From contig DJWN01000010.1 of assembly GCA_002440975.1 (NCBI GenBank), forward strand, positions 3,798 through 67,797: a DNA stretch of 64,000 nucleotides. Direction: 5' to 3'. The notes below the pieces were generated by a model. The model was not told the origin of the DNA. It did not search any database and was given only the letters and a program-made list of their open reading frames with translations. Origin of the DNA: Bacteroidales bacterium UBA6229 (GTDB lineage: Bacteria > Bacteroidota > Bacteroidia > Bacteroidales > F082). Shown here in pieces: positions 9,051 through 18,833 of the stretch (position 1 is the stretch's first letter; each line of letters starts with the position of its first letter). The position numbers and the translations under genes are program-made.

Positions 9051-10274
9051 ATGGAAACTATCCGACACCTTTTTCGTATAGGCTATGGCCCTTCGAGCAG
9101 CCACACCATGGGGCCTTGCAGGGCAGCTACACGATTTAAAAATGAAAACCCTGAAGCCCAATCTTTTCAGGTTACACTTTTCGGTAGTTTGGCCGCCACA
9201 GGCAAAGGCCACCTCACTGATCGGGCCATCACCCAGGTGTTGGAACCAAAAAGCGTAGATTTTGTCTGGCAACCCAAAACATACCTGGAACGCCATCCCA
9301 ATGCCCTGACTCTGGAAGCACTTAACGAAAAAAATGAAGTAATTACATCCAAAACTGCTTACAGCATTGGGGGAGGTGCTATTGTATGGGAAGGGGAGAC
9401 GGAGGAATCCGAAATGATTTATCCGCATAGCACCATGGCCGACATCCTCAAATGGTGTAACCAGGAAGGCCGTACACTTTGGGAATATGTGCAATTGCAC
9501 GAGCCACGCGAGACATTGGATCATCTGAAAGAGGTGTGGCAGGTAATGCAGAAAGCTGTGCAAAGAGGATTGGAGAATGAAGGTGTAATTCCGGGTGGCC
9601 TCAAGCTGGCGCGTAAAGCCTCTTCTTATTACATCAGAGCTCAAAGCCTGAAAGACTCACTCAAAAGCAGAAGTCTGGTGTTTGCTTATGCACTGGCGGT
9701 TTCAGAAGAAAATGCTTCTGGTGGGCAGGTTTCCACGGCTCCTACCTGCGGTTCGAGTGGTGTGCTTCCGGCAGTACTTTATCATGCAAAATATGCACAT
9801 GGTTTTTCCGATGAAAAAATCCTGAAAGCCATTGCCACTGCAGGATTAATAGGTAACGTAGTAAAAACCAATGCCTCTATCTCCGGTGCCGAGGTGGGCT
9901 GTCAAGGAGAGGTGGGCACAGCCTGTGCCATGGCTTCGGCAGCTGTAAACCAGCTTTTTGGAGGTAGTCCGCAGCAGATTGAATATGCTGCCGAGATGGG
10001 ATTAGAACATCATCTGGGACTAACCTGTGATCCCATCAACGGGCTGGTACAGGTTCCCTGCATCGAGCGCAATGCCCATGCCGCCGCACGCGCACTCGAC
10101 TCGAATATGTTTGCCTTGCTTTCTGACGGAAAACACTTTGTTTCTTTTGATAAAGTGGTACGCACCATGAAAGTCACCGGCAAAGACCTGCCCAGCCTTT
10201 ACAAGGAAACAGCAGAAGGTGGATTGGCGATTTTTGCGAAAAGAAGGGAGCCAAAAAAATTAAAAAATTCCTGA
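9051..10274 (+). CDS. sdaA: L-serine dehydratase (iron-sulfur type), single chain
   Basis: A 407-residue L-serine ammonia-lyase that turns L-serine into pyruvate and ammonia. The N-terminal beta domain carries the family hallmark GPSSSHTMGP; the C-terminal alpha domain has the cysteines expected to hold a [4Fe-4S] cluster, in APTCGSSG, VGCQGEVGTAC and LTCDPINGLVQVPC. It is a fused alpha/beta type rather than the two-subunit Gram-positive form. It follows the second P-loop kinase by 5 bp and is the last gene of the operon; why serine catabolism travels with trehalose/maltose genes is not evident beyond shared production of central carbon intermediates. The protein is full length. Confidence 0.93.
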   Translation: METIRHLFRIGYGPSSSHTMGPCRAATRFKNENPEAQSFQVTLFGSLAATGKGHLTDRAITQVLEPKSVDFVWQPKTYLERHPNALTLEALNEKNEVITSKTAYSIGGGAIVWEGETEESEMIYPHSTMADILKWCNQEGRTLWEYVQLHEPRETLDHLKEVWQVMQKAVQRGLENEGVIPGGLKLARKASSYYIRAQSLKDSLKSRSLVFAYALAVSEENASGGQVSTAPTCGSSGVLPAVLYHAKYAHGFSDEKILKAIATAGLIGNVVKTNASISGAEVGCQGEVGTACAMASAAVNQLFGGSPQQIEYAAEMGLEHHLGLTCDPINGLVQVPCIERNAHAAARALDSNMFALLSDGKHFVSFDKVVRTMKVTGKDLPSLYKETAEGGLAIFAKRREPKKLKNS

Positions 10275-10383
10275 GTTCAACTTGGATTTTTAAATTGAGT
10301 TAAAACCTTACATCGCTTTTTAATTGGCCACCAGTTATTTACCCTAACTCACAATGGTTCACTAACAAAGTGCATTTTCTTAG

Positions 10384-10391
10384 TACTTTTG
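10384..10391 (+). promoter_or_regulatory. promoter -7 element for mutS2
   Basis: TACTTTTG matches TAnnTTTG. It lies 21 bp before the TTG start of mutS2 and predicts a leader of about 17 nt. No good -33 TTTG is seen. The remaining sequence of 10275-10412 shows nothing recognisable. Confidence 0.55.
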
Positions 10392-10412
10392 CAAGCCTAA
10401 ATTCCAAAGGTT

Positions 10413-12866
10413 TTGATTTATCCGTCTAATTTTGAGGAAAAACTAGGTTTCGATCGCATTCGCCATTGGCTTATCAATCATTGTATCAGCCCAATGGGTC
10501 GAAGTCAGGTAGAAGAACTCAGTTTCGAAACAAGCTTGGAAGTGATCGCTGAGAAGCTAACACTGATCCAGGAGTTCCGAACGATGATGGAGAACGGACT
10601 TCCATTTCCGGTTCTCGATTACAGCGATTTGCGTGAGGAGCTGTATCATCTGCGAATTGAAGGGACTGTGATATCACAGGAAGTGCTCTTTGAACTCAAG
10701 CCTGGCCTAAACGCGCTGAGAGCCATCCTCAGATTTGCAAATTCTGAAAATGCCATTCGTTTCCCGGCCTTGAAAAGATTATGTGAAGGCATCATGCTGG
10801 AAGACAAAGTCTGGGCCGAATGCAATCGGCTCACCGACGACAAGGGCGATATTCCTGATTCGGCTTCTGCCGAGCTTGCCAATATTCGCAGGCAGATCAG
10901 GCAAAAATTAAATCAGATCGACCGACAGGTGAATCGCTTGCTTCAGGAAGCTAAAAAAGCCGGATGGGCCGATGCCGATGTGGAAGCAACAGTGCGCAAT
11001 GGAAGAATGGTGATTCCTGTGAAGGCAGCCGATAAACGCAAGCTCAGGGGGTTCATCCATGATGAGTCTGCCACCGGCCAAACCGTTTACATCGAACCGG
11101 CTGATGTGCTCGAGACTAATAACGAAGTACGCGAGCTGGAATATGCCGAAAAGAGAGAAATCAACCGGATACTGGCTGCTTTTTCTCAGCTGATACGTCC
11201 TTTTACAAATGACTTGCTTGCCGGTTGGGAATTATTGGGAGCAATTGACCTCATCAGATCCAAATCGCTCATGGCAGCCGAGATGGAAGCCGTTATCCCA
11301 CAACTGACTGATAAACCTCTGATCCATTGGAAACAATGTCGCCATCCTTTGCTTCAGCAAAAGTTGAAAAACATGCCTGAAAGCGCACGACAAACAGGAG
11401 AAAAGAAAAGTATTGTTCCCCTCGATCTTGATCTTGACGAACTACAACGTATTCTAGTGATATCAGGGCCAAACGCCGGTGGAAAGTCTGTATGCTTGAA
11501 AACCACCGGACTTGTTCAATACATGCTGCAGTGCGGCCTGGCAGTTCCGATGGAAAAAGATTCTGAGTGTGGGATTTTTAACAAGATTTTTATTGACATA
11601 GGCGACGAGCAATCGTTGGATAATGACTTAAGCACCTACAGTTCGCACTTGCTGAATATGAAGCATTACCTGGAGAATGCCGATCAGCATACACTTTTTT
11701 TGATTGATGAGTTTGGCACAGGCACGGAGCCCCAATTGGGTGGAGCCATTGCCGAGGCTGTTTTGGCTAAACTAAACAAAATGCAGGCTTTTGGTTTGAT
11801 CACTACCCATTATGCCAATCTGAAGCTTTTTGCTGATGACCATCAGGGCGTAATTAACGGGGCTATGCTCTTCGATACCAAAAGGCTGGAACCGCTTTAT
11901 ATACTTCAAACAGGGAGGCCTGGAAGTTCATTTGCTTTTGAGATTGCCCGCAAAATTGGTTTCCCGAAAGGCATCCTTGAATCTGCCGGAACAATAGGTG
12001 GCAAGTCGCACCTCGACTTCGACCAACAACTGCAACAACTCGCGGTGGAAAAGAAAGCCCTAAATAAAAAGCAGGCAGAATTGCGTTTGGCAGATCAGCT
12101 GTTGAACGAAGTGATCGAAAAATACAAGCGGCAGCTTAAGCAATTGGAAGACCGGCGTAAGGAAATGCTGTCGCAGGCCGGCAGAGAGGCCAAGGCATTG
12201 ATTGATAAAGCCAACAGACAAATAGAACTCACCATCAAAGAAATCCGTGAGTCGCAAGCCGATAAAGAAAAGACCAAAGCCCTTCGGCTTGAACTTAAAG
12301 CCTCACGCGACAAGCTGGGCGAGGAAGCAGAAACACTGGCAGAAAAACTCGCTGATGCAGAAGCAATGGAAGAAGCTGCCTGGCAAACCTCCGAGCTTAA
12401 AGCCGGCGATCTGGTTAGCATCGAAGAGATGGATATCACCGGTGAACTGATCTCTATCAGCGAGCATGAGGCAGTGGTTAGCTTTCATAGCGTGAAGTTA
12501 CGCACTTCGCCCGAAAAACTTAACAAGCTGAGTAAGCGCGAGACCAGAAAGCAAATCCTGCAGCAGCGCAGATCGGGATCTTCAAGAAGCGTGACTTCCG
12601 ACCTTAACGAAAAGGTGAGTAACTTCAAGCTTACCATCGATTTGAGAGGCAAGCGTGCCGAAGAAGCACTGGAGCTAACCGCCAAATACATTGATGAAGC
12701 CATTCTGCTGAGTGTGAAAGAGGTAAACATCCTTCACGGAAAGGGCAACGGCATCTTACGCAAATTAATCCGTGAGTTTCTCAGCAAACAAAAGGAAGTT
12801 GCGGCTTTTGAAGATGCTCCGACCGAAACAGGTGGAAATGGTGTAACGCGGGTAAGTTTAAAGTAA
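10413..12866 (+). CDS. mutS2: MutS2 family ATPase/endonuclease
   Basis: An 817-residue MutS2. The order is a core/lever region (about 1-310), an ABC-type ATPase with Walker A GPNAGGKS near residue 353 and Walker B LFLIDEFGTGTEP, a charged coiled coil (about 530-650), and a C-terminal Smr domain with IDLRGKR and LHGKGNG. Family members act on branched DNA and, in Bacillus, on collided ribosomes; they lack the mismatch-recognition domain of MutS1. The start is TTG at 10413 with AAAGG just upstream; no ATG lies early in the frame, and the promoter element fits this position. The gene is probably monocistronic and converges with tsaC. Confidence 0.92.
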   Translation: MIYPSNFEEKLGFDRIRHWLINHCISPMGRSQVEELSFETSLEVIAEKLTLIQEFRTMMENGLPFPVLDYSDLREELYHLRIEGTVISQEVLFELKPGLNALRAILRFANSENAIRFPALKRLCEGIMLEDKVWAECNRLTDDKGDIPDSASAELANIRRQIRQKLNQIDRQVNRLLQEAKKAGWADADVEATVRNGRMVIPVKAADKRKLRGFIHDESATGQTVYIEPADVLETNNEVRELEYAEKREINRILAAFSQLIRPFTNDLLAGWELLGAIDLIRSKSLMAAEMEAVIPQLTDKPLIHWKQCRHPLLQQKLKNMPESARQTGEKKSIVPLDLDLDELQRILVISGPNAGGKSVCLKTTGLVQYMLQCGLAVPMEKDSECGIFNKIFIDIGDEQSLDNDLSTYSSHLLNMKHYLENADQHTLFLIDEFGTGTEPQLGGAIAEAVLAKLNKMQAFGLITTHYANLKLFADDHQGVINGAMLFDTKRLEPLYILQTGRPGSSFAFEIARKIGFPKGILESAGTIGGKSHLDFDQQLQQLAVEKKALNKKQAELRLADQLLNEVIEKYKRQLKQLEDRRKEMLSQAGREAKALIDKANRQIELTIKEIRESQADKEKTKALRLELKASRDKLGEEAETLAEKLADAEAMEEAAWQTSELKAGDLVSIEEMDITGELISISEHEAVVSFHSVKLRTSPEKLNKLSKRETRKQILQQRRSGSSRSVTSDLNEKVSNFKLTIDLRGKRAEEALELTAKYIDEAILLSVKEVNILHGKGNGILRKLIREFLSKQKEVAAFEDAPTETGGNGVTRVSLK

Positions 12867-12913
12867 TTATCCCGTCTTTTGTGCAATTGACGGTTTTGCT
12901 ATTATGCAAAGCT

Positions 12914-13486
12914 TCACGGCCGTAAAATTTCAAATGTTCCATCCTGCTCCAGCTTAATAATCGTAGAAGCTTTGGGGATTTCAACCTCATCCTGATAGAG
13001 GCCAACAATATGATCTACAGCCAATTTTATTTTATCACTGATATGACTATAAATCAAAGGAGAAGCCTGCCCCGAGATATTAGCGGAGGTTGAAGTAATG
13101 GCTTTTCCCAGCCCTTGTATGATGGCAGTACAAAATTCGTTGGTAGTGATTCGAATGCAAACAGTTTTGTCGGCTGCAATCATATTTTTAGCCAGGTTTT
13201 GTGCTCCTGGGTAAACAATACTGAGTGGATTAGCAGCATTTCGGATCAGATCATATGCCAGTTCAGGCACTTTTTTTACGTATTGTGATAGGCGTACTTC
13301 GCTGTCAACCAAGGCTATAAGGCTCTTTTTTTCGACACGTTGTTTGATCTTATAAATTTTATCAACAGCTTTGGCATTGGTGGCATCGCATCCCAAACCC
13401 CAGATAGTATCTGTTGGATAAAGGATCACCTTGCCGGCTTTTAACGCCTCAACAGTCAGTTTCACCTCTTCATCATAAGTCCTCAT
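12914..13486 (-). CDS. tsaC: L-threonylcarbamoyladenylate synthase (YrdC/Sua5 family)
   Basis: A 190-residue YrdC-domain protein, about the length of the single-domain TsaC form without a Sua5 C-terminal domain. Visible family features are YPTDTIWGLGCDA near the N-terminus, IYKIKQR with the lysine and arginine of the active site, and TSANISGQ. It makes the threonylcarbamoyl-AMP used for the t6A37 modification of ANN-decoding tRNAs. Its ATG overlaps the stop of the upstream glycosyltransferase gene (ATGA), so the pair is translationally coupled. Confidence 0.9.
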   Translation of the reverse strand: MRTYDEEVKLTVEALKAGKVILYPTDTIWGLGCDATNAKAVDKIYKIKQRVEKKSLIALVDSEVRLSQYVKKVPELAYDLIRNAANPLSIVYPGAQNLAKNMIAADKTVCIRITTNEFCTAIIQGLGKAITSTSANISGQASPLIYSHISDKIKLAVDHIVGLYQDEVEIPKASTIIKLEQDGTFEILRP

Positions 13487-14478
13487 AGGTGGTTTAATAA
13501 TTGGTTAACAGAAATGGTTGTAGCACATCGAAAATGCTTTTTGGGGCAGCTTTGCCAGCCATGTAGTCCGCAAGGACGACAAGTCAGTTTTTCGGAAGTT
13601 TGAACAATAATTGATTTGCTCGAAAGCGGACCAAAACCAAAATCGGGAACTGTGGAGCAATAAATAGCCGTAACCGGTGCATCCATTGCACTGCACAGAT
13701 GCATGGGAGCTGAATCATTTACAAAATTCATCTTAGCATGACGCATCAGTGCGGCCGATTCGAGTAGGCTGAGTTTACCCGCCAGGTTCATGCAGTTGGC
13801 ATGTCCCGAGCCTGAAATAATACGGTTGCATAAGTCTTTATCTGCCGCACTGCCTAGCAGATAAACATATAGTTCGGGGTCGAGCTGCTGCATGAATTGC
13901 ACCCACTTTTCTTCTGGAAATTGCTTGGTAAACCACAAAGAGGCCGGAGCGATACAAATGAAAGCCTTGGTTTTGTAAGCCGAAACTTTTGCATAGTCTG
14001 CTTTTGACGGATATAAGGCGGGTTTGGCAGGCTGGCCATCTGTTATGGAAACAATAAGATTTTGATTGCGCCTTGTCTCGTGAACCTCTTTTCCTGGCCT
14101 GCCAATGAGGTGTTTAACGCTTTTGGTGTAAAACAGGCTGAACGGATTTTTGCTGAATCCAATTCGCATCGGTGCTTTACTCAGGCTCGTGATGAGGCCT
14201 GTAGCAGCGAAGCGCTGTAAATTAATGACGAGATCAAAACGGCTGGCCCTGATTTCATGGATTAGTTGCCGAAGCTTCTCGTATTTTTTCTCTTTCTTAT
14301 CCCAAATCCAAAGCCTGCCCAGGTAGGGATGGCCTGCGAAAAGCCCTTCATATCCTTTTTTGATTAAAAAATCCAACCTGGATTCAGGATAGTGGTGGTG
14401 CAATTTTTCGAGCAGGGCAGTGGCTAAAATCACATCACCCAACGAAGCAGTTTGTATGACAAGAATTCGTTTAAACAT
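13483..14478 (-). CDS. glycosyltransferase family 9 (LPS heptosyltransferase-like)
   Basis: A 331-residue GT9 protein. The N-terminus (ILVIQTASLGDVILATALLEKL) is the classic GT9 acceptor-side start, and NDSAPMHLCSAMDAPV is the nucleotide-sugar-binding motif in the C-terminal half. Family members transfer heptose or related sugars from ADP-activated donors during lipopolysaccharide core assembly on the cytoplasmic face of the inner membrane. The acceptor and exact sugar are unknown. It is first in a two-gene operon with tsaC (4-bp overlap) and has one of the better promoters in the window. Confidence 0.85.
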   Translation of the reverse strand: MFKRILVIQTASLGDVILATALLEKLHHHYPESRLDFLIKKGYEGLFAGHPYLGRLWIWDKKEKKYEKLRQLIHEIRASRFDLVINLQRFAATGLITSLSKAPMRIGFSKNPFSLFYTKSVKHLIGRPGKEVHETRRNQNLIVSITDGQPAKPALYPSKADYAKVSAYKTKAFICIAPASLWFTKQFPEEKWVQFMQQLDPELYVYLLGSAADKDLCNRIISGSGHANCMNLAGKLSLLESAALMRHAKMNFVNDSAPMHLCSAMDAPVTAIYCSTVPDFGFGPLSSKSIIVQTSEKLTCRPCGLHGWQSCPKKHFRCATTISVNQLLNHL

Positions 14479-14495
14479 GCAGATAGTTTAACCAG

Positions 14496-14527
14496 CAAAA
14501 GTAGTTACTTTCGTTGATCATTTCAAA
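14496..14527 (-). promoter_or_regulatory. promoter of the GT9-tsaC operon
   Basis: Reading the minus strand, TTTG (14524-14527) is followed after 20 bp by TACTTTTG (14496-14503), close to the Bacteroidota consensus TTTG-N19-TAnnTTTG. The predicted leader is about 13 nt. Confidence 0.7.
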
Positions 14528-14634
14528 ACAGCAGATTGAAATTGAATTTATTGTCACGGCTTTAAGTTGGACCGTATTAATCGGTTTTTTTATCTGCTTG
14601 TTCAAGTAAAAGTTTCATAATCATAAAAATCAGT

Positions 14635-14642
14635 TATTTTTG
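14635..14642 (+). promoter_or_regulatory. promoter -7 element for the TPR histidine kinase
   Basis: TATTTTTG matches TAnnTTTG, with TTTC 18 bp upstream as a weak -33. The leader would be about 57 nt. It is divergent from the GT9 promoter, about 110 bp away. Confidence 0.5.
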
Positions 14643-14703
14643 TAATCTTTGCTGAGTTTAGCTGCTTAAAATTTTTAATCCATCCAATTCTTTCAGCAGG
14701 TTG

Positions 14704-17544
14704 ATGAACAATTTTAAATTATTCGGTTTCTCAATTTTTTTCGTCATAGGGTTGGCGTTTTTCCCTTTCCCTGAATCGGTTGCACAAAATCAGGGGATGA
14801 TCCATGACAGCATTTTTATTCCCACTAAAGCAGCTTATCAATCAGACAGCTTGAGGATAATTGATTTACTTGAGGAAGCCAGACTTGTCCGTAAAGCTGA
14901 CGATCTGATAAGTCATGGGCATAAGGCTGATTCATTGATTCAAGTGGCTAAACAACTGGCATGGCAAGAACAGCTTGGCCCGGTACTTCTACAGAAAATG
15001 GATGAGATAGGGGTGTATGAGCGTAACCAGGCCATGTATCACGAAGCCTTATTTTGGCATAAGACAGAATTAAGTATTGCTGATTCACTTATGTTGCCAC
15101 GGGCTCGTTTGCGTGCCCTCAACAACCTGGGTGTTGTTCATCGACGAATGGACGATTATCGCGTAGCCAGTGATTATCACCTCAGGGCTATGGCCTTGGC
15201 CGAAGAACTGGACGACGACAGAAGTTATCTGGTTGCTTCTAATGGTTTGGGAAACATCCAATATATGCTGGGGAATTATCAGGAGGCTCTGCGCAGGTTC
15301 AGAGAAGGCCTGGCGATTGAGCAGCAACTGAATAACCTGGTGGGGGTGGCAATCAATCTGAATAATATTGGGAATGTCTTTTTTAAGCAAAACGATTTTG
15401 ATAAAGCACTTGAGTATTACCTGCTTTCGTTAGAGGTAAACCGAGAGGCAGGTTCCTCCAAGGGAGTTGCCATTTGTTACAACGATTTGGGCAATGTATA
15501 TCGCGAGCGACAGCAATTTAGCAAAGCGCTAAACTATTATTTGTTAGGCCTGGATATCAATAAGTCGATAGGCGACCTGAACTACCTGGCCCAGAGCAAT
15601 ATCAATGTTGGAGCATTATATCTCGAGATGGGCGAACCCGAAAAAGCCCTGCCTTATATCAATGAAGGACTGCAACTGGCCAAAGAAACTAATGCCCTGA
15701 TCACCTATAAGAGAGCCATCGACCTGATGTACACTTACCACAAAAACAAAGGCCACTACAAGCAAGCCATTGCTTATATGGAGGAATCGAACAAAATCAA
15801 TGATAGCATTTTAGGTAACAATCTGAGGCGTACTGTCATCCAGATGCAAACGCTTTTTGACAGGGAGCGAAGCGAAAGCCAGATCGCACTTTTGCAGCAT
15901 CAGAAAGAATTGGCCGATCTGCGGATGAAAGATCAACGGCTGGTTAATCTCATTTATAATTCAGGACTGATATTATTGATGTTGACACTGCTTATCGGGA
16001 TTTATTTAATGCACATTAAAACCAAATCGAACAAACTGCTGCGCAAACAAAAGACCGAAATTGAACATGCACAGGCCGAATTAAAAGTGTATGCGGATAA
16101 GTTGCTGCAAGCCAAAGATGAAGCCGAACATCACAGCAAGCTCAAAAGTCAGTTTCTGGCTAATATGAGTCATGAAATCCGTACACCAATGAATTCTATA
16201 ATCGGATTTGCTGATATACTTCACAAATTGATTGATAATAGTCAGCACCGTACTTTTTTGGAAGCTATCCGAAACTCTGGCCAGAGCCTGATTATGTTGA
16301 TTAATGATATACTCGACCTGTCGAAAATTGAGGCCGATAAAATGATCATCGACAATGGCCCTCTTAATCTGCGAGTGCTTGCCAACGAAATCAAACAGCT
16401 TTTTTTACTCCAGTTGCGCGAAAAACAATTGAACTTTAAGTTGCAGCTTGACGAAGCCCTTCCTGATGAGGTATTTTTAAGCGAGGTACGTCTGAGGCAA
16501 ATACTCTTTAATCTGATTGGTAATGCTATAAAATTTACCGATCAGGGAAGTATAGGGCTGAGGATATTTGCAACTGAGAGTACTAATAAAAAGGAGTTGA
16601 TCGATTTGCATATCGTGATTTCGGATACCGGTATCGGGATCGACAAGGAGGATCAGGATAAAATTTTTGAAGCCTTTTACCAACATCCTTCCCATGCTGC
16701 CAACCTGAAAGGAACAGGGCTGGGCCTTGCCATTACACAGCGGTTGGTTAAAGCCATGAATGGAAGTATCAACCTGGAAAGTCAGATTGGTGTTGGGACG
16801 GTCTTTTCAATTTGTTTTAAGGACGTAAAGCCCATACAGTTGGCAATTGAGCCATCCGACTATTTTAATGAAGTGAGGTATAATGAAGTTGCTTTAAGCA
16901 ATGTAAATGCGCACAAAATTTTGCTTCTCACTCAAAATCCGGTTAAGCATCACCTGATAGATGAGATTGCCGACCAAACAGGATATGATATGATGCTTGC
17001 AAAAGGGAGTGACGAATTCATGGAATTGTTTGGCACACACCACCCACATTGTCTGATAATCGATCCGGAAGAAGCGATCAACCCACTCAAAAAAGGACTC
17101 TTTATCATCATGCGCGAACGCAATCTGCAATTGATTTATATTGATGAGTTAAGCCCTTCGCAGCAACAGCAATATCCTGATGGTGTAGTGTTCAAACTGC
17201 CTGATCAGCAGGACTTACTCAAGCATTTTCTGATAAAGTTACATAACGAAATATTAACAAATGACTTGCCCGATGACCAGTTGATTTTGCAGGAAAATAT
17301 CGAACTAAGTCCGGTTTTCGAAAAAGTACATCATTTATGGTTAAAAGCACTTGGAAGCAATGTAGTAGGTGATGCGCAACAATTAGCCATCGAATGTATT
17401 AATGTGGCAGATGAGAATAAATTAAAGGAGCTGTATCATTATGGAAAAAGCCTGGAAGCAGCTGTCGAAAATTTTGATGTTGAACAGATCAGTCGTCTGC
17501 TTCGGCAATTTCAAAACCTTAAAGTTATTGAAACTAAAGGTTAA
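14704..17544 (+). CDS. periplasmic-TPR sensor histidine kinase with degenerate receiver and Hpt-like tail
   Basis: A 946-residue membrane sensor kinase. In order: signal peptide (1 to about 28), a helical sensor region with at least five TPR repeats (about 110-330, periplasmic), coiled coil, transmembrane helix (about 415-437), second coiled coil, HisKA with H490 in MSHEIRTP, and HATPase_c (N box LIGNAIKFT, DTGIGI, GTGLGLAI). From about residue 737 there is a receiver-like fold that keeps D787 (LIID) and a lysine (FKLP) but has TQ where receivers have an acidic pair. The last 100 residues resemble an Hpt bundle without the HxLKG histidine. ATG 14704 is preferred over the adjacent TTG. The next gene, 45 bp on, is a second kinase and probably its partner. 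The signal sensed is unknown. Confidence 0.85.
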   Translation: MNNFKLFGFSIFFVIGLAFFPFPESVAQNQGMIHDSIFIPTKAAYQSDSLRIIDLLEEARLVRKADDLISHGHKADSLIQVAKQLAWQEQLGPVLLQKMDEIGVYERNQAMYHEALFWHKTELSIADSLMLPRARLRALNNLGVVHRRMDDYRVASDYHLRAMALAEELDDDRSYLVASNGLGNIQYMLGNYQEALRRFREGLAIEQQLNNLVGVAINLNNIGNVFFKQNDFDKALEYYLLSLEVNREAGSSKGVAICYNDLGNVYRERQQFSKALNYYLLGLDINKSIGDLNYLAQSNINVGALYLEMGEPEKALPYINEGLQLAKETNALITYKRAIDLMYTYHKNKGHYKQAIAYMEESNKINDSILGNNLRRTVIQMQTLFDRERSESQIALLQHQKELADLRMKDQRLVNLIYNSGLILLMLTLLIGIYLMHIKTKSNKLLRKQKTEIEHAQAELKVYADKLLQAKDEAEHHSKLKSQFLANMSHEIRTPMNSIIGFADILHKLIDNSQHRTFLEAIRNSGQSLIMLINDILDLSKIEADKMIIDNGPLNLRVLANEIKQLFLLQLREKQLNFKLQLDEALPDEVFLSEVRLRQILFNLIGNAIKFTDQGSIGLRIFATESTNKKELIDLHIVISDTGIGIDKEDQDKIFEAFYQHPSHAANLKGTGLGLAITQRLVKAMNGSINLESQIGVGTVFSICFKDVKPIQLAIEPSDYFNEVRYNEVALSNVNAHKILLLTQNPVKHHLIDEIADQTGYDMMLAKGSDEFMELFGTHHPHCLIIDPEEAINPLKKGLFIIMRERNLQLIYIDELSPSQQQQYPDGVVFKLPDQQDLLKHFLIKLHNEILTNDLPDDQLILQENIELSPVFEKVHHLWLKALGSNVVGDAQQLAIECINVADENKLKELYHYGKSLEAAVENFDVEQISRLLRQFQNLKVIETKG

Positions 17545-17589
17545 AATAATACCAAACAAAAGCTGATCATTCAAAAAAAACCAATCATT

Positions 17590-18741
17590 ATGAAAAAAAA
17601 ACCAGTTTTGGAAAGACTGCTTATTGTTGATGATTTACCAAAAAACATTCAGGTGCTTGGCAAATTGCTTTCCGGGCCTAACCGGCAAATCGCTTACGCG
17701 CTGTCGGGCAGTGAAGCCCTAAAACTTACTTCCGAGAATATTTTCGACTTGATTTTACTTGATATTATGATGCCCGGGATGGATGGTTTTGAAGTATGTG
17801 CCAAACTTAAAAAAGAGAAAAAGACTGCTGATATTCCCATCATCTTTCTAACGGCTAAAACTGAAGCCGAGGAGATTGTAAAAGGATTTGAGTGCGGTGC
17901 CAACGACTACATCACCAAGCCTTTCAATGCCTCAGAATTGCAGGCACGGGTTACAACACAGCTTGAGCTGATACGCAACAAAAGACAACTGCAGGAACTG
18001 AATCAAAGCCTCGAAGAAAAGGTGGCCCATCGCACCCTCGAACTGCAACAGGCAAACAAACAGCTGGCACAGCTCGAAAAGGCCAAAAGCGATTTTTTAA
18101 CCATCATCAGCCACGAACTCCGTACCCCACTTAACGGAATCATCGGAATAACTTCCTTACTTAAACAAAGCATAGCCGATGAGGAGCAAAAGGAATACCT
18201 CGATTATCTGAATACCTCTTCCGAACGCCTTGTCAGATTTGCCGAAACTGCCTTGTTGATAACATCGCTTCAATTTAATAATCAACAGATTGAACTTTTT
18301 GATATTGACCTGGAAAACCTTTTTGAAATGGTGGTTTACGAACTCCAGTCTTCACTGGACGAAAAGGAAATCAAGGTGGAGATCAACATAAGTAAAGATG
18401 CCAGGATAGTGAAAGCGGATGCCGATTTGCTCCAGAAAAGTATATGTATCCTGATCGAAAATGCCATTTCACACCTTCCAACAGGAGGAAAAATATGGCT
18501 TTCCAGTAGTTTGGAGAACCATTCGATCTGCCTCGAAGTGCGTGACGATGGTAAGGGCTTTTCGGAAGAGGTGTTCAGCCGATTGCGAAACTTTTTAAGA
18601 CAGGAACATATCACTATCGAACAGGGTTTTGGTCTTTCGCTGGCCGCCGTTAAGCTGATCATCAGAGCACACAATGGGAACGTAATACTTAAAAATGCTG
18701 ATGAAGGTGGTGCTGTAGTACAGTTGCATTTTAATTGTTAA
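17590..18741 (+). CDS. response regulator-histidine kinase hybrid (REC-HisKA-HATPase)
   Basis: A 383-residue cytoplasmic protein with no membrane segment. The receiver is N-terminal (LLIVDDLP acidic pocket, phospho-acceptor D58 in LLDIMMPGMDG, K in YITKPF), followed by a short coiled coil (about 135-165), HisKA with H175 in ISHELRTP, and HATPase_c with ENAISHL, DDGKGF and GFGLSLAA. Such REC-first kinases usually receive phosphate from another kinase or control their own activity through the receiver. It lies 45 bp behind the TPR kinase, whose own receiver-like domain is degenerate, so a phosphorelay between them is a reasonable inference. No DNA-binding output domain is found in either. Confidence 0.88.
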   Translation: MKKKPVLERLLIVDDLPKNIQVLGKLLSGPNRQIAYALSGSEALKLTSENIFDLILLDIMMPGMDGFEVCAKLKKEKKTADIPIIFLTAKTEAEEIVKGFECGANDYITKPFNASELQARVTTQLELIRNKRQLQELNQSLEEKVAHRTLELQQANKQLAQLEKAKSDFLTIISHELRTPLNGIIGITSLLKQSIADEEQKEYLDYLNTSSERLVRFAETALLITSLQFNNQQIELFDIDLENLFEMVVYELQSSLDEKEIKVEINISKDARIVKADADLLQKSICILIENAISHLPTGGKIWLSSSLENHSICLEVRDDGKGFSEEVFSRLRNFLRQEHITIEQGFGLSLAAVKLIIRAHNGNVILKNADEGGAVVQLHFNC

Positions 18742-18800
18742 GCTTCAGCTCATCATATTTTGGTGGCTACCAGGCCTGCATCAACTTAAACTTTCTTTTG

Positions 18801-18808
18801 TATCTTCG
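18801..18808 (+). promoter_or_regulatory. promoter -7 element for fabG
   Basis: TATCTTCG is a TAnnTTCG variant of the Bacteroidota -7 element. It predicts a leader of about 20 nt before ATG 18834 and rules out the longer in-frame start upstream. Confidence 0.5.
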
Positions 18809-18833
18809 CCCAATTAAAAAAAACTTAAAACAG

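Noticed and set aside
9021..9644. 207-codon open frame antisense to sdaA
   Set aside because: Complement of the clearly conserved serine dehydratase sequence.
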